Source of the DNA: JAUIAS01 sp030425395
GTDB lineage: Bacteria > Pseudomonadota > Alphaproteobacteria > Rhodobacterales > Rhodobacteraceae
Direction: 5' to 3'
DNA: 64,000 bases
Assembly (NCBI GenBank): GCA_043553855.1
Contig: CP121336.1
Location: forward strand, 806,001-870,000
Positions 33,619 to 43,007 of the stretch are shown here, piece after piece. Position numbers and translations under genes: made by a program. The notes beneath the pieces were generated by a model. The model searched no databases and had not been told where the DNA came from. It was given only the letters and a program-made list of their open reading frames with translations. Positions within the stretch are counted from its first letter, which is position 1, and each line of letters starts with the position of its first letter.

Positions 33619-34056
33619 TTGTCCCCCAGATTGGCCGTTCGCGCCGTCCTTCTGCACGAAAACCGCCTGCTGCTGGTCAATGCGTGGCCGGACCCATCGC
33701 GAACCCTGTGGTGCGCGCCGGGCGGCGGGGTTGAGGCGGGATCGTCACTTCCCGACAACCTTCGGCGCGAGATGCATGAGGAAACAGGGCTGGATATCCG
33801 CGTCGGGCCACCCTGCCTGATCAACGAATTCCATGACCCCGACGGCAGCTTTCATCAGATCGAGGTGTTCTTTCGTTGCACCCTGCTCGGTGGCACTCTG
33901 TCAGATGACTGGCAAGACCCCGAAGGAATCGTGACCAAGCGGCGGTTTTTTACGCGCGACGAAGTCGCCGCCATTGATCTCAAACCGTCCAGCCTGCCGC
34001 AAATCGCCTGGGCGCGTGGCATCGCGTATGATCCGTTGGAACCGATTAGCCGTTGA
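33619..34056 (+). CDS. NUDIX hydrolase
   Basis: A 145-residue NUDIX protein. The box reads GGGVEAGSSLPDNL followed by RREMHEETGLDI. The REMHEETG core is intact, but the first Glu of the canonical G-x5-E pattern is Ser. The start is taken as TTG at 33619 (SPRLAVRAVLL follows), because AGGAG lies 8 nt upstream. An in-frame ATG at 33559 would directly abut the divergent lipase start and add 20 residues. The substrate is unknown. The stop overlaps the convergent EamA gene by 11 bases. Confidence 0.82.
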   Translation: MSPRLAVRAVLLHENRLLLVNAWPDPSRTLWCAPGGGVEAGSSLPDNLRREMHEETGLDIRVGPPCLINEFHDPDGSFHQIEVFFRCTLLGGTLSDDWQDPEGIVTKRRFFTRDEVAAIDLKPSSLPQIAWARGIAYDPLEPISR

Positions 34057-34906
34057 CGCCCCTGCGACGTGGCAAAAGCGAAAGCCCGACACCGGTCAGC
34101 ACGCACAGAGCCGGTGGCAGGCTGCCAGCTTGCATCGGCTCCCCCAAGAGCAACCACCCGCCAGCCATCGCAATCACAGGCACAGTCAATTGCGCCACGG
34201 ATGCCACGCTTGCAGGCAACGCGGGCAAGACCCGGTACCACAGCGCATAGCCAAGCCCGGACGTCACCGCACCGGACACAAGCGCCAGCACGATGCCCTG
34301 CCCGGTTATTGACGACATATCCACCGGCCCAAGCAACCAAAACACACCCAATCCCAGCGGCACCGCCTTGAGAAAGTTGGCAAAAGTCGCGGACAGCGGA
34401 TCGGCCTGCCCTCGACCGGATAGCGAATACAGCCCCCAGCCGACCCCGGCCAATATCATCAGCGCACCGGCCACAGGATCAACGACCCCACCGCCCTGAC
34501 CGGGCCAAAGCAGCCACGCCAACCCACCAAAGGCAACCGCCGCGCCGATCCAACGGCGGCGTGGCATCGGTTCGCGTTCGGCGACCGCGCCGGCAAACAT
34601 GGTGATCTGAACCACCCCGAACAGGATCAGCGCGCCCAAGCCCGCATCCAACGCCCTGTAAGCAAAGGAAAACCCGAACATATAGGCAAACAGCGCCAGC
34701 ACAGGCACCACTCCGCCGCGCCGGATACCCCGCCTGAGATTACCCCGCATCGCGATCAGCAAGCCAAGCATCACTGCCCCTGCCAACAACCGCAAGGCCC
34801 CGAAACTCGCGGCGTCTATCCCCCCCGATGCCAGTGCCATCCGGTTGAGGACGGAGTTGGCCGCAAAGGCAACCATGGTCAGCGCGGTAAGAACAATAAT
34901 CTGCAT
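34046..34906 (-). CDS. EamA/DMT family transporter
   Basis: A 286-residue inner-membrane protein with ten predicted hydrophobic helices in two EamA repeats. Examples are FGALRLLAGAVMLGLLIAMR and, in the second half, LALVSGAVTSGLGYALWYRV followed by LPASVASVAQLTVPVIA. The SVAQLTVPVIA and GEP segments are typical of drug/metabolite exporters. No substrate can be assigned. Confidence 0.9.
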   Translation of the reverse strand: MQIIVLTALTMVAFAANSVLNRMALASGGIDAASFGALRLLAGAVMLGLLIAMRGNLRRGIRRGGVVPVLALFAYMFGFSFAYRALDAGLGALILFGVVQITMFAGAVAEREPMPRRRWIGAAVAFGGLAWLLWPGQGGGVVDPVAGALMILAGVGWGLYSLSGRGQADPLSATFANFLKAVPLGLGVFWLLGPVDMSSITGQGIVLALVSGAVTSGLGYALWYRVLPALPASVASVAQLTVPVIAMAGGWLLLGEPMQAGSLPPALCVLTGVGLSLLPRRRGVNG

Positions 34907-35078
34907 GAGATCGCCTTAGCCTATTCAATGGCCGCGCGCACGGAAGATATAGCGACGTCGCGACGTCGTGCGCGTCAGTGAACGATCGGCTGTTCCTGTT
35001 CCGCCTACCCCAAGGTATCGTGCGATAAACCACGCCGGGCGCTCAACCCCGGCACCACAGCTTTGCAAGGGTGAGACC

Positions 35079-35888
35079 ATGCCGATCAAGATAGACATCT
35101 CGCAATTCAAGAACCTGGACATCCAACAGCATGAGGACGGGGTTTGGGTTGTGACCCTGAACCGCCCGGCCAAACGCAACGCGCTGGATATCGACACGAT
35201 CGAAGAGCTTGTTCAGTTCTTCTCGGCCGCGCCCCGCGCCGGGGTTCTGGCCGTGGTTCTGGCCGGGTCGGGCGATCATTTCTGCGCCGGGCTCGACCTG
35301 ATCGAACATCACGACGAAGACCGCAGCCCGGCGGATTTCATGCATGTCTGCCTGCGATGGCATGAGGCATTCAACAAGATGGAATACGGCGGCGTGCCGA
35401 TCATCGCCGCCTTGCAGGGGGCAGTTGTTGGCGGCGGGCTGGAATTGGCCAGTTCGGCCCATGTCCGGGTCATGGATCAAACTGCCTATTTTGCTTTGCC
35501 CGAAGGCCAGCGGGGCCTGTTTACCGGTGGCGGTGCCACGATCCGGGTCACCGATCTTGTGGGCAAAGCACGCATGATCGACATGATGCTGACCGGGCGC
35601 GTCTATCAAGGACAAGAAGCCATTGACGTTGGTCTTGCGCAATACTTCGTTGACGGCTCCAGTCTTGATGCCGCGATGGATCTGGCGCGCAAGGCGGCGC
35701 AGAATTTGCCCCTGTCCAACTTTGCCATCTGTTCGGCGGTCAGCCACATGCAGAATATGTCCGCCCTGGATGCTGCCTACGCCGAGGCCGTGGTGGCTGG
35801 CGTGGTCAACACCCAACCCGATGCACGGGCACGATTGGCCGCCTTTGCCGACAAAAGCGCAGCTCGCGTTCGCCCCAATTCAGACTGA
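35079..35888 (+). CDS. Crotonase/enoyl-CoA hydratase family protein
   Basis: A 269-residue crotonase-fold enzyme. The oxyanion-hole regions are AGSGDHFCAGLDLIEHHDE near 64 and ALQGAVVGGGLELASSAHVR near 108; NRPAKRNALD near 28 is also characteristic. The start at 35079 (MPIKIDISQF) follows AAGGGTGAG. It stands alone between a divergent EamA gene and a GAF gene, so its CoA substrate is not suggested by context. Confidence 0.9.
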   Translation: MPIKIDISQFKNLDIQQHEDGVWVVTLNRPAKRNALDIDTIEELVQFFSAAPRAGVLAVVLAGSGDHFCAGLDLIEHHDEDRSPADFMHVCLRWHEAFNKMEYGGVPIIAALQGAVVGGGLELASSAHVRVMDQTAYFALPEGQRGLFTGGGATIRVTDLVGKARMIDMMLTGRVYQGQEAIDVGLAQYFVDGSSLDAAMDLARKAAQNLPLSNFAICSAVSHMQNMSALDAAYAEAVVAGVVNTQPDARARLAAFADKSAARVRPNSD

Positions 35889-35997
35889 CACATCATCGTG
35901 AGTGGCGGCGGCGCAACACCGCAGCCCCCGCATCAGCGACGCCGCCTAAGAAGATGGCAGAGTTGGCCGTTCTTTCCCGAGAATGAAAGGAGGGCCA

Positions 35998-36753
35998 ATG
36001 GCAACCGCTACATTCCAGCCCGCGCGGCACCCAGCAAACGAAGCGATGCGTCTCAGAGCGGTCAACCGCTCTGGGCTGATGGGGTCTGTAAACACAGATC
36101 ACTTCGATTTCTATACCGGGATGTTCAGGCATATCGCCGGGGTTCCAGTGTCCTATGCGGGCCTGCTGGATGACACGCGACAATATTTTCTGTCAGAGAA
36201 CTTTACCGGAAGCATGACCGGCAAGACAGAAGTCGTGCGTGAAGAAACCGTCTGCCAATACGCGCTCTTGGATACCAAACCATATGTCGTCAATGATTTG
36301 CGCATTGATCCTGTGTTTCATAACCACCCGCTGGTGACCAACGATCCGCACTGGGTATTCTGGGCGGGATTTCCGATCGTGACCCGCGAAGGCCATGTTC
36401 TCGGAACCATCTGTGCGGTGGACTTCGAACCAAGGCATTTGGATCAGGACATCATCGACCATCTGAGCACAATCACTGCAAATCTGGCACTGTTCATTCA
36501 GATGCAGACCGACCAACAGGAAATGGTCGCTCGCAAGTCCGCCGACGTGCTCACTGCGCTTGAGGGTGCCGGTGTGGCCAACCTTACCGATGCCCGCGCA
36601 TTTCTGAAACTATGTATGGGCCAGCATCTGGACAGTTCGGAACATAACGGCCTGATTAAGGCAGGATTAGCCATCAGCGATGAGGGCGGCCTTAAACTTA
36701 CATCGAACGGGAATGCCTTGAAGACCGGTCAGGGACTTGGTCCAGCCGAGTAA
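35998..36753 (+). CDS. GAF-domain sensor-like protein
   Basis: A 251-residue cytoplasmic protein. A GAF domain covers about residues 30-170: YAGLLDDTRQYFLSENFTGS, VREETVCQYALLDTKPYVVN and VFWAGFPIVTREGHVLGTIC. This is the GAF form that often precedes kinases or cyclases, but here only a short helical C terminus follows. The start at 35998 has an AAAGGAGG site 4 nt upstream. It may act as a stand-alone ligand or redox sensor. Two tiny frames follow closely on the same strand. Confidence 0.82.
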   Translation: MATATFQPARHPANEAMRLRAVNRSGLMGSVNTDHFDFYTGMFRHIAGVPVSYAGLLDDTRQYFLSENFTGSMTGKTEVVREETVCQYALLDTKPYVVNDLRIDPVFHNHPLVTNDPHWVFWAGFPIVTREGHVLGTICAVDFEPRHLDQDIIDHLSTITANLALFIQMQTDQQEMVARKSADVLTALEGAGVANLTDARAFLKLCMGQHLDSSEHNGLIKAGLAISDEGGLKLTSNGNALKTGQGLGPAE

Positions 36754-36759
36754 AAAAGC

Positions 36760-36831
36760 ATGAAGAGCCCGATCCACGACTTCGACATGCTCGAAGAAAT
36801 GTTCGATGTGGTGGATGACGAGGATATCTGA
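36760..36831 (+). CDS. Possible 23-codon acidic peptide
   Basis: Seven bases after the GAF stop an ATG opens MKSPIHDFDMLEEMFDVVDD followed by EDI. The peptide is strongly acidic. There is no clear Shine-Dalgarno, and translation could only be by coupling to the GAF gene. It is in the same frame as the broken gene that follows. This is a weak call. Confidence 0.25.
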   Translation: MKSPIHDFDMLEEMFDVVDDEDI

Positions 36832-36834
36832 GAC

Positions 36835-37142
36835 GTGTTTTGTAAAGTGTACAATCTGGAGTTTGCCTCTATCAGAGAGGCAAAAGGCGGCGTTTCTTCC
36901 CTGCCGGAACAAATCGGCTGTGTGATATTGGAATCAAATATCGCCAGCCTGAGCATCCTTTTGGACAAGAAAGGGGGGTATCCGTCACGGTGCGCTTTGA
37001 TGCGATGGAAGCGATGGTCGAATTTGCGCAAACGAAGGCAGCTGTGTTTTCCGAACTGAGGCAGAAATTCCCTTTGCGCTCCAACGAATTGTCTGCTGTT
37101 GCTGTATTCTCCTTTGAACGCGAGGCGGGCAGCATCACCTGA
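36835..37142 (+). pseudogene. Small gene split by a one-base deletion in a G run
   Basis: A frame from GTG at 36835 (GAGGATATCTGAGAC upstream) reads FCKVYNLEFASIREAKGG and continues to LLDKKGG at a run of six G (36973-36978). It then loses coding character and stops at 37059. The frame one base back continues VSVTVRFDAMEAMVEFAQTK and AAVFSELRQKFPL to the stop at 37142. One more G would join the halves as LDKKGG-VSVTVRF, giving about 102 residues with sensible composition. The intact product resembles no family I know. It is either a recent frameshift or an undercalled homopolymer. Confidence 0.45.
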
Positions 37143-37214
37143 GAAGGCCGGGATAGGCGGCCGAACGTCATGCGCGCCTTGGCTCTGCGCCGCGTTCGTT
37201 CCAAGACAAACGAA

Positions 37215-37241
37215 AACGGGGCCGCCAGTGGCAGCCCCGTT
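37215..37241 (-). terminator. Terminator of the groESL operon
   Basis: A hairpin with outer arms AACGGGGC/GCCCCGTT and inner GCC/GGC lies 29 bp past the groL stop. On the minus strand it is followed by TTCGTTTGTCTT; on the plus strand CTCTTTTT follows, so it may act in both directions. Confidence 0.75.
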
Positions 37242-37269
37242 CTCTTTTTCAGCGCTTTGGCGCGGATGA

Positions 37270-38919
<1,650 letters not shown>

Positions 38920-38965
38920 TTTGGTATCTCCTTGAGAATTCTTGTGGGATCAGACGAAACGCGGA

Positions 38966-39256
38966 TCAGCCCTCGATTACACCGAGGATGTCGCTTTCTT
39001 TCATGATCAGCAGTTCTTCGCCGTCGACGGTCACTTCGGTGCCGGACCATTTGCCAAACAGCACCTTGTCGCCTGCCTTAACGGCCATTTGGATCAGCTC
39101 ACCGCTGTCCTTGCGGGCACCTTCGCCGCACGCCACGATCAGACCTTCTGCCGGCTTTTCCTTGGCGCTTTCGGGAATGATCAGACCGCCTTTGGTTGTG
39201 TCGTCGCTTTCGACGCGGCGTACCAGCACGCGGTCATGAAGTGGTTTCAATGCCAT
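38966..39256 (-). CDS. groS: Co-chaperonin GroES (10 kDa)
   Basis: Heptameric lid of the GroEL chamber, 96 residues. MALKPLHDRVLVRRVESDDT at the start and the mobile loop TKGGLIIPESAKEKP near 22 are diagnostic, with EELLIMKESDILGVIEG at the end. The start at 39254-39256 follows AAGGAG. It leads the groESL operon. Confidence 0.98.
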   Translation of the reverse strand: MALKPLHDRVLVRRVESDDTTKGGLIIPESAKEKPAEGLIVACGEGARKDSGELIQMAVKAGDKVLFGKWSGTEVTVDGEELLIMKESDILGVIEG

Positions 39257-39320
39257 CTTTGCAGCTCCTTGAGGCTCAAAGTATTCTTTTCCTACACCCC
39301 CCGCTCTCCGGTAAGGGTGA

Positions 39321-39347
39321 TTAGCACTCACTCGTGACGAGTGCTAA
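39321..39347. promoter_or_regulatory. CIRCE element (HrcA operator) of groESL
   Basis: The arms TTAGCACTC (39321-39329) and GAGTGCTAA (39339-39347) with a 9-nt spacer match the CIRCE consensus exactly. It sits just downstream of the -10 element on the minus strand, so HrcA would block transcription start and heat would relieve it. Confidence 0.97.
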
Positions 39348-39354
39348 CGGCGCA

Positions 39355-39383
39355 TAAGTAGGCAGGCCGCGACAACCTGTCAA
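39355..39383 (-). promoter_or_regulatory. Vegetative promoter of groESL
   Basis: On the minus strand a perfect -35 TTGACA (39378-39383) is separated by 17 bp from a -10 TACTTA (39355-39360). The CIRCE element begins 7 bp downstream of the -10, over the expected transcription start. Confidence 0.75.
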
Positions 39384-39417
39384 CAACTGTGATGCAAAAT
39401 TTTTATCCGGGCTGAAT

Positions 39418-40077
39418 TCAGGAAGATGACCAGTCCGACAATCCGGATCGGCCCGCGTCGGTCAGATCGTAAACACCTGTTTTTATACGCACAAACCATC
39501 CATAGTGGTTGTCCGCCATTAACCGCGTCGCATTGGGGACTTCGGCTGCACCAGCCACCTGAGAACCTTTGGTTGGCCCCTGTTCGGCCAGAACCCGCGC
39601 ACAGGCCAGCGCATCCTGCCGATAGGCCGTGACGATTCCACGCCGCACCGACCCGCCGGGATTCGGATCTCCCCTGAGGCGTTCGAATTCGCGCAGCAAA
39701 CGCCCCTGCCGTTTCGGCTGGATCTTGGGGCGATACGGGCCGGGATCGCACAGCACATCAACCTTGCCGCACGCAGATATCAGAATCAAACCGATCCCCA
39801 ACCGCCTGCACAGCGCCCGGTTATCGGCGACGATCCGGCGAACACTACGCCCACCGGGTCGCGGAACCGCAATATAAACAGCTTCGGTCACCCCCTGCCG
39901 CCGGATCGCCTGATGATAGAGGGCAAGGGAAAACCCGCGCTTCAACTCGACGATGACCGGCACGTCTTCCCCGCGAACAGCCACAACATCAGCGGCCCCC
40001 ACCTCACCTTTGACGGTGTAGCCCTGATTTTCCAGGAATGCCTTGATCGGCGCGTATAGGTCCGTTTCGGTTGCCAT
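39418..40077 (-). CDS. DUF2161 family, PD-(D/E)XK-type putative nuclease/phosphodiesterase
   Basis: A 219-residue protein. Near residue 30 it has the PD-(D/E)XK-like pattern GAADVVAVRG (Asp) followed by PVIVELKRGFS (Glu-x-Lys). ETDLYAPIKAFLENQGYTVK precedes it, as in DUF2161. The middle part FERLRGDPNPGGSVRRGIVT is basic, and the C terminus resembles a small winged helix (VYDLTDAGRSGL). The start at 40075-40077 gives MATETDLYAP. Its biochemical role is not established. It is divergent from the TraB/GumN gene. Confidence 0.8.
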   Translation of the reverse strand: MATETDLYAPIKAFLENQGYTVKGEVGAADVVAVRGEDVPVIVELKRGFSLALYHQAIRRQGVTEAVYIAVPRPGGRSVRRIVADNRALCRRLGIGLILISACGKVDVLCDPGPYRPKIQPKRQGRLLREFERLRGDPNPGGSVRRGIVTAYRQDALACARVLAEQGPTKGSQVAGAAEVPNATRLMADNHYGWFVRIKTGVYDLTDAGRSGLSDWSSS

Positions 40078-40178
40078 GGCCGCAGTCAACCGCCTACCTC
40101 AGCCAAAGACAAGCCATGCGATTGCGCAGGGGGCCATCGATTCCTAGATTGGCTGCAAACTCTGAGGAGAGCCTCCAA

Positions 40179-41168
40179 ATGCGCCTGTTCGCAATAACGC
40201 TGATGATTACCGCACTCTTGCCGACGCTGGGCATGGCCGAATGTAACGGACGGGACCTGCGCGCCACACTCAGCGAAACCGAAGCCGCCCAGCTGGATGC
40301 GTTCCGCGCAAAAACCCCCTTTGGGACGGGCAACCGTTGGGTCGCACGGCGCGGCGCTCAGGAAATCCAGATTGTCGGCACCATGCATCTGAACGATCCG
40401 CGTTGGCCAGAAATCGTTGCGCGGATCCGACCCGCGCTCGAGGGTGCCGAATTGCTGATGATCGAAATGACGGACGATGAACAGGCCCGGATGAAACGCA
40501 CCATGTCGCAGGATCCCTCGCGGGCGTTTATCACCCAAGGGCCGACCCTGCCCGACCGCATGTCCGACGCGGATTGGCAACGTCTGTCTGACGCGATGGC
40601 AAAACGCGGCATGCCGTCGTTTATGGTCGCCAAGACGCAGCCCTGGTTTCTCAGCCTGATGCTGGGCATCCCGGCCTGCGTTCTGTCGCAAGGTGAGGCC
40701 GGGCAGAACGGGCTGGACAAACGGCTGATCGAGATTGCGCGGGAAACCGGCATTCCCAGTGTGGGACTGGAACGCCACGAAGACCTTTTTGCCATCTTCA
40801 CAGAGCAATCTATCGACGCGCAACTGCGCCTGCTTTTGGCATCGCTGCCGATGGCCGAACAATCCGACGACCAATTCGCCACCGTCGTCGCGCGATATTT
40901 TGATCAGGACAATGCGGGCGCATGGGCGATGGCCGATATCATTGCCCAACGTGGCGGCGGAATTCCAGACGCCGAACTGGATGTCATGATGAACGACCTG
41001 CGCGAACGCCTTTTGGACCGGCGCAATGCAATGTGGATGAATAAGATCCTGCCCAGAACGGAACGGCATATCTTTATCGCCGTGGGCGCTTTACACCTGA
41101 TGGGCGAGGCTGGTCTTCTTCATGCGTTGCAGGAAGCGGGCTATCAGATCGAACGCTTGCCATTCTGA
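40179..41168 (+). CDS. TraB/GumN family protein
   Basis: A 329-residue secreted or periplasmic protein with a signal peptide (MRLFAITLMITALLPTLGMA). The family's two metal-site motifs are present: VGTMHLNDPRW near 64 (G-x2-H) and AVGALHLMGEAGLL near 300. The TIKI/TraB fold is a metalloprotease-like superfamily. GAGGAGAG precedes the start at 40179. Its substrate is unknown. Confidence 0.85.
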   Translation: MRLFAITLMITALLPTLGMAECNGRDLRATLSETEAAQLDAFRAKTPFGTGNRWVARRGAQEIQIVGTMHLNDPRWPEIVARIRPALEGAELLMIEMTDDEQARMKRTMSQDPSRAFITQGPTLPDRMSDADWQRLSDAMAKRGMPSFMVAKTQPWFLSLMLGIPACVLSQGEAGQNGLDKRLIEIARETGIPSVGLERHEDLFAIFTEQSIDAQLRLLLASLPMAEQSDDQFATVVARYFDQDNAGAWAMADIIAQRGGGIPDAELDVMMNDLRERLLDRRNAMWMNKILPRTERHIFIAVGALHLMGEAGLLHALQEAGYQIERLPF

Positions 41169-41271
41169 CCTCATCAAGACCCATGGTCGCACGGCACCGC
41201 ACCCCCCGTGACAAGCGCTGCGGGGCTTTCTATAAGGCGCGCGAACACATCCAATACCAAGGATCACCCGC

Positions 41272-42192
41272 ATGACAACGCTTGTTTTTGGCCACAAATC
41301 CCCCGACACCGACTCCACCGGATCGCCGATCCTGTGGGCGTGGTATCTCAATGAGTTGAAGGGCGAAAAGGCCGAAGCCGTCCTGCTGGGCGAACCCAAC
41401 ACCGAGGCTGCGTTCCTGCTGGAGCGCTGGTCCCTGCCAAAACCTGCGATTATTTCCGACGTCGAAGACGACGCGTCGGTTGTTGTCGTGGACACCAACA
41501 ACCCCGCAGAGCTTCCCGCCAACATCAACAACGCCAATATCCGCGCGATCATCGACCACCACAAGCTGGTCGGCGGGCTGGAAACCAAAGGCCCCATCGA
41601 AATCACTGTGCGCCCGCTGGCTTGCACCGCGACGATCATGGTTGATCTGATGGGAGAAGACGCGGATCGCATGCCCGAATGGGCCAAAGCAACCGCTTTG
41701 ACATGCATTCTGTCGGACACATTGGAATTCCGCAGCCCCACCACCACGCCGCATGACCGCGCGGTCGCGGAAAAACTGGCCGCAGATATCGGCATCGACA
41801 TTTCGGAATATGCCGCGGAAATGTTCGCCGCCAAATCCGACGTCAGCGCCTTTTCCGACGCAGAATTGTTGCGGATGGACTCCAAGGAATACACCGTTGA
41901 TGGCAAGGATTTCCGCGTCAGCGTTCTGGAAACCACCGCGCCGCAGATGGTTCTGGATCGCAAGGACAGCCTGATGTCGGCAATGGTCGACGTCGCCAAG
42001 GAAGACGGGGCCGATCAGGTCTTGCTCTTTGTTGTCGATATCCTCAACGAAGAAGCCACCCTTTTGGTTCCCAACGATCTGGTCAAATCCGTCGCCGAGA
42101 AAAGCTTTGGCGCGACAGTCACGGGCGATACAGTTGTCCTGCCCGGCGTCATGAGCCGCAAAAAACAGATCATTCCCAATCTCAAGGTCTGA
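41272..42192 (+). CDS. ppaC: Manganese-dependent inorganic pyrophosphatase (family II)
   Basis: Hydrolyses pyrophosphate with Mn/Co; DHH-family fold. The 306 residues contain LVFGHKSPDTDSTGSPI near 4, VVVVDTNNPAELP near 71 and RAIIDHHKLVGGL near 92, which provide the metal ligands. The C-terminal domain has the Ser-Arg-Lys-Lys motif (MSRKKQIIP). A good terminator follows at 42227-42255. Confidence 0.96.
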   Translation: MTTLVFGHKSPDTDSTGSPILWAWYLNELKGEKAEAVLLGEPNTEAAFLLERWSLPKPAIISDVEDDASVVVVDTNNPAELPANINNANIRAIIDHHKLVGGLETKGPIEITVRPLACTATIMVDLMGEDADRMPEWAKATALTCILSDTLEFRSPTTTPHDRAVAEKLAADIGIDISEYAAEMFAAKSDVSAFSDAELLRMDSKEYTVDGKDFRVSVLETTAPQMVLDRKDSLMSAMVDVAKEDGADQVLLFVVDILNEEATLLVPNDLVKSVAEKSFGATVTGDTVVLPGVMSRKKQIIPNLKV

Positions 42193-42226
42193 TCCGACAC
42201 CCGGGGCACAGATCCACTTTTTTGAA

Positions 42227-42255
42227 AAGGGCATCGCAAAGCGGTGCCCTTTTTT
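42227..42255 (+). terminator. Rho-independent terminator of ppaC
   Basis: Stem AAGGGCA/TGCCCTT with an 11-nt loop (TCGCAAAGCGG), followed by a T run. It lies 35 bp after the ppaC stop and separates it from the hlyC-like operon. Confidence 0.85.
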
Positions 42256-42352
42256 GCGTGTTTCAGCTCACGGTTCCGCCGAATCCTGACGCTTTCTGCG
42301 GCCTTGCAAAGAAAATCCATCGCTCACTTTGAAAACGGCATGAAATACTGCT

Positions 42353-42375
42353 ACTGTTTCCCTAGGGGAAACAGT
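42353..42375. promoter_or_regulatory. 23-bp palindrome upstream of the hlyC-like/VCBS-Hint operon
   Basis: Perfect 10-bp arms ACTGTTTCCC and GGGAAACAGT are separated by TAG. The dyad lies 35 bp before the hlyC-like ATG, in the expected 5' UTR or promoter. It has no T tract, so an operator for a dimeric regulator is likelier than a terminator. I cannot name the factor. Confidence 0.65.
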
Positions 42376-42410
42376 TCGTAGAAGCTGGCCCCTGCTGTGA
42401 GGCAGGAAAA

Positions 42411-43004
42411 ATGAGCGACAAGACCACGCAAGAAAAGTTCTTGCGCGTTTCGCTAAGACATCTGAACGCTCTGCGGAATGCACAAGGCGACGCGGCAATC
42501 CCTTTCCCGGAGGGCTGGTTCGACCTGCCTGATCGCCAGTTGGCTGACTTGGGCGCGATGTTTTTTCTGATCTCCATGTCGCGCTATCACAGGACCAGGC
42601 CGCTCGCGCAGGTCTTTTCCATGCTGGAGCCACCCTTGCGTCTGGCGCAATATCGCATCTTGCGCAGCAACGGCTTTCCTCGTGCATTCTTTACATGGGC
42701 CGGATTGGACCATGATACCGAGCGACAATTTGCAATGGATCGCATCCCCTTGAGGGCGGAACAGTGGAACAACGGAACCTCACTGTGGGTCGTGGATCTG
42801 GCGGCCCCGTTTGGGCATCTGGATCAAGTCATCAAGGTCATGGCCGAAAATCGGCAGACGAACCGGGTTCGCACGCTTTGGCACAATCGTGTCGGGACCC
42901 GCGCCCGTGTCATAGAATGGCATCGCCACGACGCCGACAGCGCCATCTCTGTCACGTCGTATGGGCAAAATCAGTTCGCCCGACAACTTGATCGTGAGGG
43001 CTGA
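42411..43004 (+). CDS. Toxin-activating lysine acyltransferase, HlyC family
   Basis: HlyC-type enzymes transfer fatty acyl groups from acyl-ACP to internal lysines of RTX toxins. This 197-residue protein aligns by eye with HlyC: MSRYHRTRPLAQVF matches the segment with catalytic His23 (here His60), RAFFTWAGLDHDTERQF matches the VAYCSWANLSLENEIKY block, and LWVVDLAAPFG matches FIDWIAPFG with Asp92 (here Asp129). Both proposed catalytic residues are kept. It has about 35 extra N-terminal residues. GAGGCAGG precedes the ATG, and a 23-bp palindrome lies upstream. Three bases separate it from the VCBS-Hint gene. No RTX toxin or type I secretion genes are in the window. Confidence 0.85.
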   Translation: MSDKTTQEKFLRVSLRHLNALRNAQGDAAIPFPEGWFDLPDRQLADLGAMFFLISMSRYHRTRPLAQVFSMLEPPLRLAQYRILRSNGFPRAFFTWAGLDHDTERQFAMDRIPLRAEQWNNGTSLWVVDLAAPFGHLDQVIKVMAENRQTNRVRTLWHNRVGTRARVIEWHRHDADSAISVTSYGQNQFARQLDREG

Positions 43005-43007
43005 ACC

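Noticed and set aside
42353..42375. The 23-bp palindrome considered as a terminator
   Set aside because: There is no T tract on either side, and a good terminator for ppaC already lies at 42227-42255.
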